Assembly (NCBI RefSeq): GCF_030623445.1
Contig: NZ_CP130613.1
Location: 2,294,001-2,358,000 of the forward strand
Source of the DNA: Pseudogemmatithrix spongiicola
Lineage (GTDB): Bacteria; Gemmatimonadota; Gemmatimonadetes; Gemmatimonadales; Gemmatimonadaceae
Direction of reading: 5' to 3'
Length of the DNA stretch: 64,000 nucleotides
How positions within the stretch are numbered: position 1 is the first letter of the stretch; each line of letters opens with the position of its first letter. Under the pieces are notes generated by a model. That model was given only the letters and a program-made list of their open reading frames with translations, had not been told where the DNA came from and ran no database searches. This document shows, one piece after another, positions 38,985 to 47,901 of this stretch. The position numbers and the translations under genes are program-made.

Positions 38985-40034
38985 ATGCCCATGCTTCCCC
39001 TTGATGGCCGTCCCGATGCCCCCACCCAGCCGCCGACCATTCTCGAAGAGCTCGCCACCGCCATGCGACTCAAGCGGTATAGTGCACGCAGTGTCGAGTC
39101 GTATTGTCGGTGGGTCGGACAGTACATCCGGTTCCATGGGCTCCGGCATCCCAGTGAGCTGCATGCCGTGCACATCAAGCGCTTCCTCGTGCATCTCGCC
39201 GAGGACCGGAAGGTCAGCGCGAGCACGCAGAACCAGGCGCTGTCCGCGCTGCTCTTCCTGTACCGAGAAGTGCTGTCGCAGCCCATGGGCGCGCCCGAGG
39301 GCCTCGCCCCAGCCAAGCGGAGCGAGCACGTCCCCACCGTCCTCTCGCGCATAGAGATTCAGCAAGTACTGAGCTACCTCAGCGGCGCCCCTTGGCTCAT
39401 GGCGTCGCTGCTGTACGGCGCCGGCCTGCGCGTCGGCGAAGTCGTTGCACTGCGTGTGAAGGACGTCAATCTCCAACGGCGGGAGATCACCGTACGGGCC
39501 GGCAAGGGAGCGAAGGACCGGCGGACCATGTTGCCCGAGCAGCTCGTCGGCCCCCTGCGGAAGCAGATCGACGCCGTCGAGCGCCTCCTCGCGCGCGATC
39601 GCGCTGCCGGTCACGCCGGCGTCGTCCTGCCCGACGCCTTCCAGCGGAAGTCCCCCAGCGCCCCCTGGAGCCTCGCATGGCAGTGGGTGTTCCCCGCCCG
39701 GCGCGTGTACGTCGAGCGCGAGACCCGCCTCGTGCGCCGGCATCACGCCGACGCGTCGCTAGTGCAGCGTGAGGTCGGCGACGCCGCGCGGCGTGCACAG
39801 CTCGGCCGGCGTGTCACCTGCCACACGTTTCGGCACAGCTTCGCGACCCATCTGCTCGAAGCGGGCTATGACATCCGGACCGTGCAGGAACTCCTAGGCC
39901 ACAAGGATGTGAGCACGACGATGATCTACACGCACGTGCTGAACAAGGGCGCGCTGGGCGTTCGGAGTCCGCTGGATATTGCTGCAGACTCGCAAGAATA
40001 CACGGGCGGCGGCGGGCGTGGGTCGCGCGGCTAA
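38985..40034 (+). CDS. intI: Integron integrase (IntI-type tyrosine recombinase)
   Basis: The 349-residue enzyme recombines attI and attC sites. Catalytic residues are readable: R149 (GAGLRVGEV), K174/K177 (AGKGAKDR), H280-R283 (HTFRHSF), H306 (LLGHKDV) and Y315 (MIYTHV). The IntI-specific insertion is present between them: [15 protein letters not shown] (226-240) and [16 protein letters not shown] (249-264), absent from other tyrosine recombinases. It is transcribed in the same direction as the cassettes that follow. ATG at 38991 is an alternative start. The 174 bases upstream hold its presumed promoter; no recognisable LexA box was seen. Confidence 0.95.
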   Translation: MPMLPLDGRPDAPTQPPTILEELATAMRLKRYSARSVESYCRWVGQYIRFHGLRHPSELHAVHIKRFLVHLAEDRKVSASTQNQALSALLFLYREVLSQPMGAPEGLAPAKRSEHVPTVLSRIEIQQVLSYLSGAPWLMASLLYGAGLRVGEVVALRVKDVNLQRREITVRAGKGAKDRRTMLPEQLVGPLRKQIDAVERLLARDRAAGHAGVVLPDAFQRKSPSAPWSLAWQWVFPARRVYVERETRLVRRHHADASLVQREVGDAARRAQLGRRVTCHTFRHSFATHLLEAGYDIRTVQELLGHKDVSTTMIYTHVLNKGALGVRSPLDIAADSQEYTGGGGRGSRG

Positions 40035-40140
40035 GGCTAGGTGCTGTGGGGAGTTGCGGGGAATCGTGCGGGGCGGCATAGTCTGGATATTGGCTTGGAA
40101 TGGCGGGCGGAAATCTGAGCTAATCCACGTTAGGTGGACG
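40035..40140 (+). promoter_or_regulatory. attI: Candidate attI site downstream of intI
   Basis: No ORF. CCACGTTAGGTGGAC at 40125-40139 carries the core GTTA, followed by the same GTTAxxxxGAC pattern that begins every later cassette. The first cassette is therefore inferred to start at 40130. No attC-like stem is seen to its left, as expected for attI. Confidence 0.65.
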
Positions 40141-40180
40141 TGCGCGAGACTAGAGAATACCGGACGCTGGAGCCGCTGCG

Positions 40181-40870
40181 ATGACGAAGGAGGCGCCTCG
40201 GGACGTATTTCGCGCGGCTTGCGACGCTCTCGCATCGCGCCTCGAAGAAGCCGGCTTCCGTTATGCGCGGAGCAAGGCGCGCGCCACACGGCACGCATCC
40301 GACTTCAGTCACCACGTGACGTTCCACTCCAGCCGTTACAACCACGCGGGTCACAGTGTCGTGCTCGCTATCAGCGTGGCTATTCACTCCGACACCCTGT
40401 GCGCGTGGAGGACGCTACGCCAGCTGCCCGATGCATCTGGAACGCTTCTCGCCTCACACCTTGGCAACCTCGATACCCCTTGGGGCTGGCGCCAATGGAA
40501 CCTGGCTGACGCAAAGAGCCGGCCAGTCGCCCTTGCGGAGAGCTGGGAGCAGATCTCGCGCGTGGCGCTTCCTCTGTTCGCTCGGTTTACTTCGGCTCAT
40601 GGAGCGCTCCAAGCGCTACTGGACCCAGAGAACGGGTCCGTGGCTCCGGTCAATGCGATAGAGTTTGCATTCGCCTGCGAGCGCCCAGAGCTCGCGCAGC
40701 GCTACCTCGTCGAGCTTCTTCAGGTTCGCCCTAGGGTGAAGGAACTGCTCGCCGCCGAGCGAGAATCCCGGGCGCGTGTCCCGGAGCACGCACGGAACGC
40801 GTCGATTGCGAAGCAGCTGGCGTGGTGTATACAGACCTACGACCTCTCGCTTCCGACAGCCGCCACCTAA
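40181..40870 (+). CDS. First-cassette protein, unknown (possibly DUF4304-like)
   Basis: The 229-residue soluble protein is in the newest cassette position, next to attI. FRAACDALASRLEEAGFRYARSK and the later SVVLAISVAIHS resemble DUF4304-type proteins, but the match is weak. The stop codon TAA overlaps the attC start. No signal peptide or membrane segment was seen. Confidence 0.55.
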   Translation: MTKEAPRDVFRAACDALASRLEEAGFRYARSKARATRHASDFSHHVTFHSSRYNHAGHSVVLAISVAIHSDTLCAWRTLRQLPDASGTLLASHLGNLDTPWGWRQWNLADAKSRPVALAESWEQISRVALPLFARFTSAHGALQALLDPENGSVAPVNAIEFAFACERPELAQRYLVELLQVRPRVKELLAAERESRARVPEHARNASIAKQLAWCIQTYDLSLPTAAT

Positions 40871-40997
40871 CGACGCTTGCTGCCGACAAGCGCGGGTGCG
40901 GTAGCGGTTGTGGGGCCGCTGCTTCACATTCAGTGAAGGACTGCAGCGGCCCCACAACCGCATCTTATGGGAGCGCTTGCAGCAGAAGCATACGTTA
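40868..40997 (+). repeat. attC: attC 1
   Basis: R'' TAACGACG and L'' GCTTGCTGCC pair with L' GCAGCAGAAG and R' ACGTTA. The long central stem is of the GGTTGTGGGGCC class. Confidence 0.9.
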
Positions 40998-41043
40998 TCG
41001 CGACTCGCGCCGGTCCGCCCTCACACCAAACTAGATACCCCGA

Positions 41044-41721
41044 GTGAAGCGCCAGACCGCGATCATCGCTGTGCTTATCGGCACCCTGCTCTTCGGCGCC
41101 GAAGTGGCCTATCGCGAGCGTGACACACAGAAGGCCGGCTGGCAGAGCTACGTAGCTAGCACGTCGATTTCTGCTCGCGTACGCACCTTCGTGGAAGGCA
41201 CGCCCAACCCCTTCCGTGGCAACAAGAACGCGGACAGCCTGAATCGGCGTTGCCGCGCATTAATCGATAGCCTTGGCATCTACCAGAAGGAGAGAAGTCT
41301 CGTCTCCTTGATGAGTCCTGCGCAACGTGCGACGCTCCCACCCCCCGCGCGCACGATCACCGTTGCGGACTCTCTTTTGCTTGCCGCAGAGACACCGTGT
41401 GACTTCGCGCCTCTCCCTTCTCAGGACTTTCGCGCAGATACTCTTGCCGTGTCGCTCGCGTTCCTCAATGGATGTCTGATTGGGTTGGTACTTCTAGTGC
41501 CGCTGGCCATTGTGGCAACGTACTCCTCTCGCGGCTGGAGACGGGTAGCTATCGTTACTGGAGTTGCAGGGGCGGCCGTTGCAGCATCACTCGCGCTTTC
41601 AGATTCATCGCGGGACTCTCTGTTCTTGGTAATACTCGCCGCAGCAAGTGGCGCATCGTTCTCGGTTATCGTTTTGCGCGAAGGCGTCCTATGGATTCGC
41701 CGAGGATTCCACCAGGACTAG
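41044..41721 (+). CDS. Cassette-encoded membrane protein, unknown
   Basis: The 225-residue protein has an N-terminal hydrophobic segment (AIIAVLIGTLLFGAEVAY), a periplasmic-looking region of about 100 residues, then two or three C-terminal helices. GTG start at 41044. No family was recognised. Its cassette is bounded by attC 1 and attC 2. Confidence 0.6.
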   Translation: MKRQTAIIAVLIGTLLFGAEVAYRERDTQKAGWQSYVASTSISARVRTFVEGTPNPFRGNKNADSLNRRCRALIDSLGIYQKERSLVSLMSPAQRATLPPPARTITVADSLLLAAETPCDFAPLPSQDFRADTLAVSLAFLNGCLIGLVLLVPLAIVATYSSRGWRRVAIVTGVAGAAVAASLALSDSSRDSLFLVILAAASGASFSVIVLREGVLWIRRGFHQD

Positions 41722-41742
41722 GTTTCTTCTCCGAACGCGCGA

Positions 41743-41872
41743 TAACGACGCTTGCTGCCGACAGCCGCAGGTGCGGAGTGGGTTGGGCGGGGCGTCCGGG
41801 ATGGCCTAGGCTGGTTGCGGACGCCCCGCCCAACCCTTCTTATTGGAGCGGCTGCAGCAGAAGCAAACGTTA
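41743..41872 (+). repeat. attC: attC 2
   Basis: Complete long site, TAACGACG to ACGTTA. The central stem is GGGTTGGGCGGGGCGTCCG with its inverted partner. Confidence 0.9.
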
Positions 41873-41896
41873 TCTGGACTCACCATTCCCGGGAAT

Positions 41897-42199
41897 ATGA
41901 CAGATCGCCTGCGGCTTCACTTCAATCTCTACCGTCCCTCGCCAACGGGAGCTACCGGACCTGAGGTGATTCATTCGTATCTCGTGCTTGCTAGCCCATG
42001 GCAGTTGCCGGATTCCGGCGTGGCAAGCATGGTTCCGCTGAGCGCGGACGCTCCAGCGCCACCGATGGCCGCCCTCATCCGAGAATCGGGCGGAGCTCGC
42101 GCAGCGTTTTCAGCAGCGGTTGCGGAGATTCTGTCCCTGCCCGGGAACGCGGGGCTTCATTCGGTGCCTAAAGACTTGACCCAAGCTCAAAACTGGTGA
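41897..42199 (+). CDS. Small cassette protein paired with a DUF4160 gene
   Basis: The 100-residue soluble protein begins MTDRLRLHFNLYRPSP and was not recognised. Its stop overlaps the GTG start of the DUF4160 gene by four bases, so both are one unit. Whether the pair acts as a toxin-antitoxin module is unknown. Confidence 0.5.
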   Translation: MTDRLRLHFNLYRPSPTGATGPEVIHSYLVLASPWQLPDSGVASMVPLSADAPAPPMAALIRESGGARAAFSAAVAEILSLPGNAGLHSVPKDLTQAQNW

Positions 42200-42555
42200 G
42201 CAAGTGGAGGGTCGCAGTGACCGGCCCGATCGTCGCCGAGCTTCTGCAGGACCTCGAAGCGGGGCCAATCTATGATGATGCGGGACGCCGCTCACTCAAT
42301 GAGGTCAAAGTCGGAGAAATTGGTGGGCTGCTCGTTTTTGTTTTTGCCGACGAGCACCCTCCGCCGCACTTCTGTGTTAAGTACGGAGACGAGTCAGCGA
42401 ACTTCCGCATTTCCGATGGAGCGAAGATGCAGGGCAAGCTTGACCGTTTTGAACGCAATATTCGCAAGTGGTACAAGAAGAACCGTGCTCACATTATCGA
42501 GCAGTGGAACCTGAATCGACCAACGGACTGCCCGGTCGGCGACTTCAAGGATTGA
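42196..42555 (+). CDS. DUF4160-domain protein
   Basis: The 119-residue protein has HPPPHFCVKYGDESANFRISDG and a C-terminal WYKKNRAHIIEQWN, the DUF4160 pattern. In other genomes this family often lies beside a DUF2442 gene and is suspected to be toxin-antitoxin related. Here its partner is the unknown gene immediately upstream. Confidence 0.72.
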   Translation: MSKWRVAVTGPIVAELLQDLEAGPIYDDAGRRSLNEVKVGEIGGLLVFVFADEHPPPHFCVKYGDESANFRISDGAKMQGKLDRFERNIRKWYKKNRAHIIEQWNLNRPTDCPVGDFKD

Positions 42556-42565
42556 GCGCGGCCAG

Positions 42566-42621
42566 ATTACGACGCTTGTTGCTGACAGCCGCGAGTAAGG
42601 ATGCAGCACAAGCATACGTTA
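42566..42621 (+). repeat. attC: attC 3, very short
   Basis: Only 56 bp: ATTACGACGCTTGTTGCTGAC then GCAGCACAAGCATACGTTA. The large central stem is absent. R'' and L boxes differ from the consensus, so it may be weakly active. Confidence 0.75.
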
Positions 42622-42740
42622 TCTGGACCTGAAGCCTTCGCTTGGCCGAAGCGGTCCTCCTACTGCACTGACGCGCTATCTCGCGCACAGCGGTGCTCTT
42701 AGAGTAGCCCCACGTTTCCAGTTTTGCCGTACCAGACCTC

Positions 42741-43715
42741 GTGCCACCTGCGAATATGACCATCTGGAAAGACACCGAGATTGAGCGCGCCATTTTTGCC
42801 GAGCCTCTTCGCGCGGGGTGCAACTCGCTTCACGTTCTGAGCGGCTATGCCTCGCCTCAGATTGTGTATTCGCTTCTCGCGCGAGAAGGCGCGACTTCCG
42901 TGAAGGTAAACGTCACGGTCGGTATGGTCGTCGCAGATGGAATTTCGCTGGGAGCGCACAGAGGCTTCGTTTCGCTACAGAACATTGACTATCCCGGCCG
43001 CGTACGCGTTGGATACGTGGTGCGAGGAAAGCCAGTGCACACGAAGCTGTATGTGTGGTGCCAAGGTCGCGTGCCGCGATTCGCATTTGCAGGATCGGCG
43101 AACTTTACTTCAAACGGTCTACTGGGAGGGTATCGAGAGGTACTCGTTCCGGCTGACCCAGCGGCAGGTCTTGCGCTCGTGAACAGCGTGGCGGCGACGT
43201 CGATTTCGTGCGACGACCCGAAGATGCCTGGTGAACTGGTTGTTCTCAATCCGCGCGCTCGCGCCCGAGTCACCGGAGTGATTCCGCAGTACCGTCCTTG
43301 GCAGGGAGAAGGCGAGAAGTTTGCTGATATCTCACTCCTGAACTCCCGCACGGCTACGGGTGTCGCCTACGGACTGAACTGGGGACACAGGCCAGGACGA
43401 GATCGAGACCAGTCCTATTTGCCAGTACCTGCCGTTGTTGCGAGGAGTGGGTTTCTGCCACGGCGAGGACTGCGGTTCACGCTCTTGTCAGCTAGTGGCA
43501 CTGCGTTGAGCGCCGTCGTAGCGCAGGATGGCGACAAGGCGATCGAGACGCCGGACAGCAATGCGATAATGGGCCGATTCATTCGCTCCGAACTTGGCTT
43601 ACCGTCGGGCGCTCTAATCGAAGCGTCCGACCTCAAGCGAGCGAAGGTTACCGGATTTCGCCTTTACGCGGTCGATGACGAGACTTTCGCAATCGAGTTT
43701 GGCTTGTTCGGCTAG
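42741..43715 (+). CDS. NgoFVII-like PLD-family type II restriction endonuclease
   Basis: The 324-residue protein has one PLD-superfamily motif, HTKLYVWC, followed by FAFAGSANFTSNGLLGG, the hallmark of NgoFVII and BfiI-like nucleases, which dimerise to form the active site. It lies 87 bases upstream of a C5-cytosine methyltransferase, and the two form a restriction-modification cassette. Start is GTG at 42741; ATG at 42756 is an alternative. Its base composition is visibly less GC-rich than the core genome. Confidence 0.85.
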   Translation: MPPANMTIWKDTEIERAIFAEPLRAGCNSLHVLSGYASPQIVYSLLAREGATSVKVNVTVGMVVADGISLGAHRGFVSLQNIDYPGRVRVGYVVRGKPVHTKLYVWCQGRVPRFAFAGSANFTSNGLLGGYREVLVPADPAAGLALVNSVAATSISCDDPKMPGELVVLNPRARARVTGVIPQYRPWQGEGEKFADISLLNSRTATGVAYGLNWGHRPGRDRDQSYLPVPAVVARSGFLPRRGLRFTLLSASGTALSAVVAQDGDKAIETPDSNAIMGRFIRSELGLPSGALIEASDLKRAKVTGFRLYAVDDETFAIEFGLFG

Positions 43716-43802
43716 ACTATTGGAAGCCCGGTTGCCACGCTCGAATCACAATCTCTCGGTTCACCGAACCCCGCTTGATTTACGGCTTGTCTTCGGGCTA
43801 TT

Positions 43803-44945
43803 ATGTCGGACACGACAGCGGTTCAGCCCACTCTAGGAGACCAACCTATGCGTTTCGGAGAACTCTTTTCTGGCCCGGGCGGGCTGAGCCTAGGCGCGCA
43901 CCTCGCTGCTCGCGAGGTTGGGTTGAAGTTGAAGCATCTTTGGGCGCTCGACTATGACGCCGACGCGACGGCTACGTACAAGCGAAACTTCCCGACCGCG
44001 GAAGTTCATACCGCAGACATTCGAAAGTTTCCTCTAAAGTCGCTTCCGCAAGTCGACGGCATGGCCTTTGGTTTTCCGTGCAACGACTTCAGCCTCGTGG
44101 GTGAACACAAGGGCGTCAACGGAAACTTCGGGCCTCTGTATAAGTACTGCGTTGCTGCAGTTGAGCACTCGATGCCCAAGTGGTTCGTTGCGGAGAATGT
44201 CGGAGGAATTCGAAGCGCGAACTCTGGCGAGGCTCTCGAGACAATTCTGCGCGACTTCTCCGACCTCGGCTACTCGCTGACGCCGCATCTGTTTCGATTT
44301 GAAGATTATGGAGTCGGGCAACGGCGTCATCGAGTCCTGATCGTTGGCTTGCGCGACGATCTCGGGTTGCGCTTTGAAGTGCCTGCACCTCGGAAAGCTC
44401 CGCGAACCGCGAAGCAGGCAATCGAGGAGCCGCCCATTCCAGCCAGTGCGCCAAACCACGAGTACACCAAGCAGTCACAGCGGGTCATTGAGCGCTTGAA
44501 CGCGCTGGCTCCTGGGGAGAATGCCTTTTCGAATAACCTTCCCGAGGAGCACAGGCTCAACGTGAAGGGTGCGCGCATCAGTCAGATTTATCGCCGCCTT
44601 AACCCGGACCAGCCCTCCTACACGGTTACCGGAAGTGGTGGTGGTGGCACGCATGTGTATCACTGGAGTGAGCCAAGAGCTCTCACCAATCGTGAGCGCG
44701 CGCGCCTCCAATCATTTCCGGACGACTACGTGTTCGAGGGAGGCAAGGAAGCGGTCCGACGTCAGATTGGGATGGCAGTTCCGCCTGCGGGAGCCGCAGA
44801 GGTCTTTCGTGCACTGTTCCTCACTCTTGCAGGCCAACGATATCCTCGGGTGCCAGCAAGCTTGGGCGGAAAGTACGCTGGACTCGTGGCTGAACTACGA
44901 GGAGAGCAGTCGGTTCCAGCTCAGCGCACCAAGGTTGCCTCCTAG
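43803..44945 (+). CDS. DNA (cytosine-5-)-methyltransferase
   Basis: The 380-residue protein has motif I FGELFSGPGGLSLG, motif IV GFPCNDFS (with the catalytic Cys; FPC rather than the usual PPC), motif VI ENV, motif VIII QRRHRV and motifs IX-X near LTNRERARLQSFPDDYVFEG and QIGMAVPP. It would protect the site cut by the upstream NgoFVII-like enzyme. ATG at 43849 (MRFGELF) is an alternative start. Confidence 0.93.
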   Translation: MSDTTAVQPTLGDQPMRFGELFSGPGGLSLGAHLAAREVGLKLKHLWALDYDADATATYKRNFPTAEVHTADIRKFPLKSLPQVDGMAFGFPCNDFSLVGEHKGVNGNFGPLYKYCVAAVEHSMPKWFVAENVGGIRSANSGEALETILRDFSDLGYSLTPHLFRFEDYGVGQRRHRVLIVGLRDDLGLRFEVPAPRKAPRTAKQAIEEPPIPASAPNHEYTKQSQRVIERLNALAPGENAFSNNLPEEHRLNVKGARISQIYRRLNPDQPSYTVTGSGGGGTHVYHWSEPRALTNRERARLQSFPDDYVFEGGKEAVRRQIGMAVPPAGAAEVFRALFLTLAGQRYPRVPASLGGKYAGLVAELRGEQSVPAQRTKVAS

Positions 44946-44987
44946 TTCATTGCAGATACGACGCATTCTTTTGTATCGCTGCCAGAC

Positions 44988-45013
44988 AAGGAAGCTTGCT
45001 GCCGACGAGCGCA
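44988..45013 (+). repeat. attC remnant (left half only)
   Basis: GAAGCTTGCTGCCGACGAGCGC matches the L''-side arm of the long attC sites. The central stem, L' and R' with GTTA are missing, and the next ORF starts within the following bases. This looks like a deletion that fused two cassettes. Confidence 0.75.
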
Positions 45014-45014
45014 A

Positions 45015-45698
45015 ATGTCGCGCAAACTGAGAGCCTGTACCTACTGCGGGCGACCTGCAGATACCAAGGATCATGTACCCCCGCAGGCGTTCCTTCGGCC
45101 GCCGCTGCCTTCGACACTTCGGTCCGTTCCAAGCTGCGAGCCATGCAACGGCGGTCGCTCAGAGGACGAGAACTATGTCCGCAACCTACTAGCACAGGTG
45201 GGCACCTCTCAGCACGCGACAAATCTCGTTTCGTCGGGTGGTACTGTTGACCGCGCCATGGCACGAGATCGACGTCTCGCGGCGCGGATCGACGACACTG
45301 CGGTGATCGATCCGTCAGGTGAGCGCGTAGCACTATTTCCTGAGAACGTTCCGATTGCGAGAGTTCTCCACAAGATTGCTCACGGACTTTTCGTCCTTGA
45401 CTATCGTCGCAATCCCGGCAGGGAGGCATTTCGTGTAATCGGGATGTTTCCGTACAGCATCGAGGAGCAGCGCCCTGCGGCAATCTTCGTCAGCACCTTC
45501 GATGCTCGATTCCGCGCGAAGCGCTGGAAGTCGGTACAAGCGGGCGCCTTCGAATACATCTTTGTGCGTCACCCTGCTTCGGGCGCGCGCATGTTGTGCG
45601 TGATGGACTTCCACCAAGACGTGTGGGGCGTCGTGGAGTCCCCGTCACCACTGGCCGGTCAGCCGCCGGCATTTGTTGGGCAACCGACGTTACTCTGA
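45015..45698 (+). CDS. HNH-type nuclease-like cassette protein
   Basis: The 227-residue protein has an N-terminal zinc-HNH pattern: CTYCGRPADTKDHVPPQAF, then VPSCEPCNGGRSEDENYV. The ATG is directly at the edge of an attC remnant, so its original upstream sequence is lost and expression may depend on the upstream R-M genes. The C-terminal half is unknown. Confidence 0.75.
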   Translation: MSRKLRACTYCGRPADTKDHVPPQAFLRPPLPSTLRSVPSCEPCNGGRSEDENYVRNLLAQVGTSQHATNLVSSGGTVDRAMARDRRLAARIDDTAVIDPSGERVALFPENVPIARVLHKIAHGLFVLDYRRNPGREAFRVIGMFPYSIEEQRPAAIFVSTFDARFRAKRWKSVQAGAFEYIFVRHPASGARMLCVMDFHQDVWGVVESPSPLAGQPPAFVGQPTLL

Positions 45699-45716
45699 TT
45701 CTGCCCGCGCCAGATA

Positions 45717-45845
45717 ACGACGCTTGCTGCCGATGAACGCGGGTGCGGATTGGGTTTGGCGGGGCGTCCGCGATGGCCTAGGCTCGGTTGCGGACGCCCC
45801 GCCAAACCCTTCTTATTGGAGCGTTCACAGCAGAAGCAGACGTTA
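45717..45845 (+). repeat. attC: attC 4
   Basis: Long site, central stem GGGTTTGGCGGGGCGTCCG class. R' is CAGACGTTATCG. Confidence 0.9.
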
Positions 45846-46218
45846 TCGCGACTTGTGCCGGGGGACAGGCGATTCGCAGCATTCGCGTCGCGAGCAGTGC
45901 GTTGTGATCCGCGGGTTCAGCGATGGTGCTTTTGGGGTCCGCTCCGAACGGTGCTGCGCGCGGGTGTCCCGCCAGACTTCGCGACTTACGGTCGGATCCT
46001 GGCGGACGGCCCAGGCCGCTCGACGGGCATCGCCTACGCATCCCGCGCAGTTTGCGCGCTCCGCCGCGCGCGCCGACGCCGCGCGCGATAACGACGCTTG
46101 CTGCCGACAGCTGCGGCTGCGGAAGCAGTTGTGGGGCGGCCGCCCTGTGGGGCGTGGGACGGCCTAGCGGCCGCCCCACAACTGCATCTTATTGGAGCAG
46201 CTGCAGCAGAAGCTCACG
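45843..46218 (+). repeat. Duplicated cassette, copy 1
   Basis: A 376-bp cassette including attC 5, repeated at 62521-62896 with equal length and about a dozen substitutions. No ORF inside has a good start, ribosome site and consistent synonymous change pattern; open frames run into the flanking attC sites. It is probably non-coding, or its function is not protein-based. Confidence 0.85.
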
Positions 46219-46221
46219 TTA
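46089..46221 (+). repeat. attC: attC 5
   Basis: Long site of the AGCAGTTGTGGGGCGGCC class. Nearly identical to attC 26, apart from about six bases. Confidence 0.9.
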
Positions 46222-46300
46222 TGCTGACACCGAGGCGTTCACGTGTACGAATGGGTTTTCGGCTCCACTGAACCCTTCCACATCAGCGCGCCACGACGCC

Positions 46301-47329
46301 CTATCGAGACGGACAGCGTCGACCAGAGAACATCGCCAGCGTCGGAATCGGCTCCTCTTGGAGGCAGACTACCTGCGCGCCGAACGCTCCCACTTGGCCC
46401 CACGCTTCCAATGGCGGCGCAGCGACGGAAGTGCGCGCGGCGAGCGTATAGGTGAGATACCCGACGGTTCGTCGGCCCTGGGGAGTCATCCGTCCACGCG
46501 CGACGACAATGCCGAGGTTGTCCGCGAGCGACACGAGGTTGGACACGATGTCATAGGTGTCCCCTTGGCGTATCTCAGCGGCGAATCCCCCGCCGTTCGC
46601 AACCATTGTCATGACAGCGAACCCCGGCAATGCATAGACGTCATGCCGTCGCCCCTCGGGGTCGATGCGATGGACTTCACCGAGGGTCCGCGAGACGACC
46701 ACGAGTTCTCCGTGGCGGGTGTCGCAGTGCAACGACCCCGACGCCTCATTTCGCAGAGCTGGGATCGCGGAGAGGGGATGGAGAGATCTTGGCTCCGCGA
46801 ATGCGCGCTTGACTACGAGCCGATCTCCCTCGACGGCGAACTCCCTAAGCATGGTCGCCGAGTTTCGCACTAGACCGAAGAGTCGTCCACGCAGCAGGCA
46901 CACGCCCTCCAGCGATGGCTCAGGGGCGGTGAGCGAACGGACGAATCGTAGCGAGTCCCCCAGCGAGTAGACCGACACCCGGACCGCCGCCCCGTCGACG
47001 ACGAGCACTTCGCGTCGCGTCAAGTCGAAGTACACCGCGCTCGGTTGCCGGAACTCGCCCGGTCCTCCTCCCAGCCGGCCAATCTGCTGCCGTACCCGAC
47101 CCTCAGGAGTGACGAGCTTGAGAAACGGCGCATCACGCTCCACTACGAGCAAGTGATTCGGTAACCGAAAGACACGTGCACGGGCGCCGAGTTCGGTCCC
47201 CTCACCTTCCTCTCCTCCGACAACCCAATTCGGAGCGGACTGCGCTTCGCAGTTGATCGCCGCAGCGGAAAGCGCGGCAATGAGCGAAATGCTGACAGTC
47301 AGTCTCACGTTGGCTCCTCCCATCGTCAT
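46301..47329 (-). CDS. Exported 6-bladed beta-propeller (NHL-like) cassette protein, reversed
   Basis: The 342-residue protein has a signal peptide (VSISLIAALSAAAINCEAQ). Repeats such as FRLPNHLLVVERDAPFLKLVTPEGRV and QIGRLGGGPGEFRQPSAVYFD fit the 6-bladed propeller family common in Gemmatimonadota and Bacteroidota. It lies on the strand opposite to the array, so it needs its own promoter. The start at 47329 is chosen for the signal peptide; an in-frame ATG at 47398 is possible. Confidence 0.75.
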   Translation of the reverse strand: MTMGGANVRLTVSISLIAALSAAAINCEAQSAPNWVVGGEEGEGTELGARARVFRLPNHLLVVERDAPFLKLVTPEGRVRQQIGRLGGGPGEFRQPSAVYFDLTRREVLVVDGAAVRVSVYSLGDSLRFVRSLTAPEPSLEGVCLLRGRLFGLVRNSATMLREFAVEGDRLVVKRAFAEPRSLHPLSAIPALRNEASGSLHCDTRHGELVVVSRTLGEVHRIDPEGRRHDVYALPGFAVMTMVANGGGFAAEIRQGDTYDIVSNLVSLADNLGIVVARGRMTPQGRRTVGYLTYTLAARTSVAAPPLEAWGQVGAFGAQVVCLQEEPIPTLAMFSGRRCPSR

Positions 47330-47441
47330 GGCTCGCCGCCGCCAGCTCGCTTCGTCCACAGTCAACATATGTGCGGGATGGTTCACGTAAAGTCTCATGG
47401 CCTGTGTGCGCCGAGGCAACGTGGGATCGCGACGAGCAGCA

Positions 47442-47570
47442 TAACGACGCTTGCTGCTGATGAACGCGGTGCGGATTGGGTTTGGCGGGGCCGCCGTGAT
47501 GCCCTAGGATGGTTGCGGCGGCCCCGCCAAACCCTTTTTATATGAGCGTTCACAGCAGAAGCACACGTTA
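47442..47570 (+). repeat. attC: attC 6
   Basis: Long site, central stem GGGTTTGGCGGGGCCGCC class. Confidence 0.9.
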
Positions 47571-47571
47571 T

Positions 47572-47871
47572 ATGGACCGCCCGAATGGAGAGAGCATGGT
47601 CTCCCCGCGTCTCGCTCGCAGCTCTCGCTGGCTCGTCACGTCCTTCGCGCTCTTCGCGTTCGCCAGCGCGCTCACCGGCGGCCTCTTCTCACCGGTAGCC
47701 GAGCCCCGCTGGCAGCGGCTGATGTTCGCCACGGGCGTTTCGCTCTTAGCCGCATCCGCCTGGGTCGCCCCGATCGAGGCTTGGCTCACCCTCCCGCCGT
47801 CGCGGAAGCGGCTCTTCTATGGACTGGTCACCGCCGCGATCCTCCTCGGCGTCGTCCAGCTCTCCTGGTAG
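47572..47871 (+). CDS. Small cassette membrane protein
   Basis: The 99-residue protein has about three hydrophobic helices (WLVTSFALFAFASAL, LMFATGVSLLAASAWV, LFYGLVTAAILLGVVQL). The ATG at 47572 abuts the R' site of attC 6; ATG at 47596 is an alternative. The frame is also open from an ATG inside attC 6. Function unknown. Confidence 0.6.
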   Translation: MDRPNGESMVSPRLARSSRWLVTSFALFAFASALTGGLFSPVAEPRWQRLMFATGVSLLAASAWVAPIEAWLTLPPSRKRLFYGLVTAAILLGVVQLSW

Positions 47872-47901
47872 ACCGGCGAGCGCGGCACCGGCGTCGCCAT
47901 A

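Noticed and set aside
38985-40034. Prophage or generic mobile-element integrase
   Set aside because: The IntI-specific insertion and the attC array point to an integron; no phage structural genes follow.
45750-46091. Protein-coding frames in the duplicated cassette
   Set aside because: Three frames are open but all run from or into attC sequence; substitutions between copies favour no frame.
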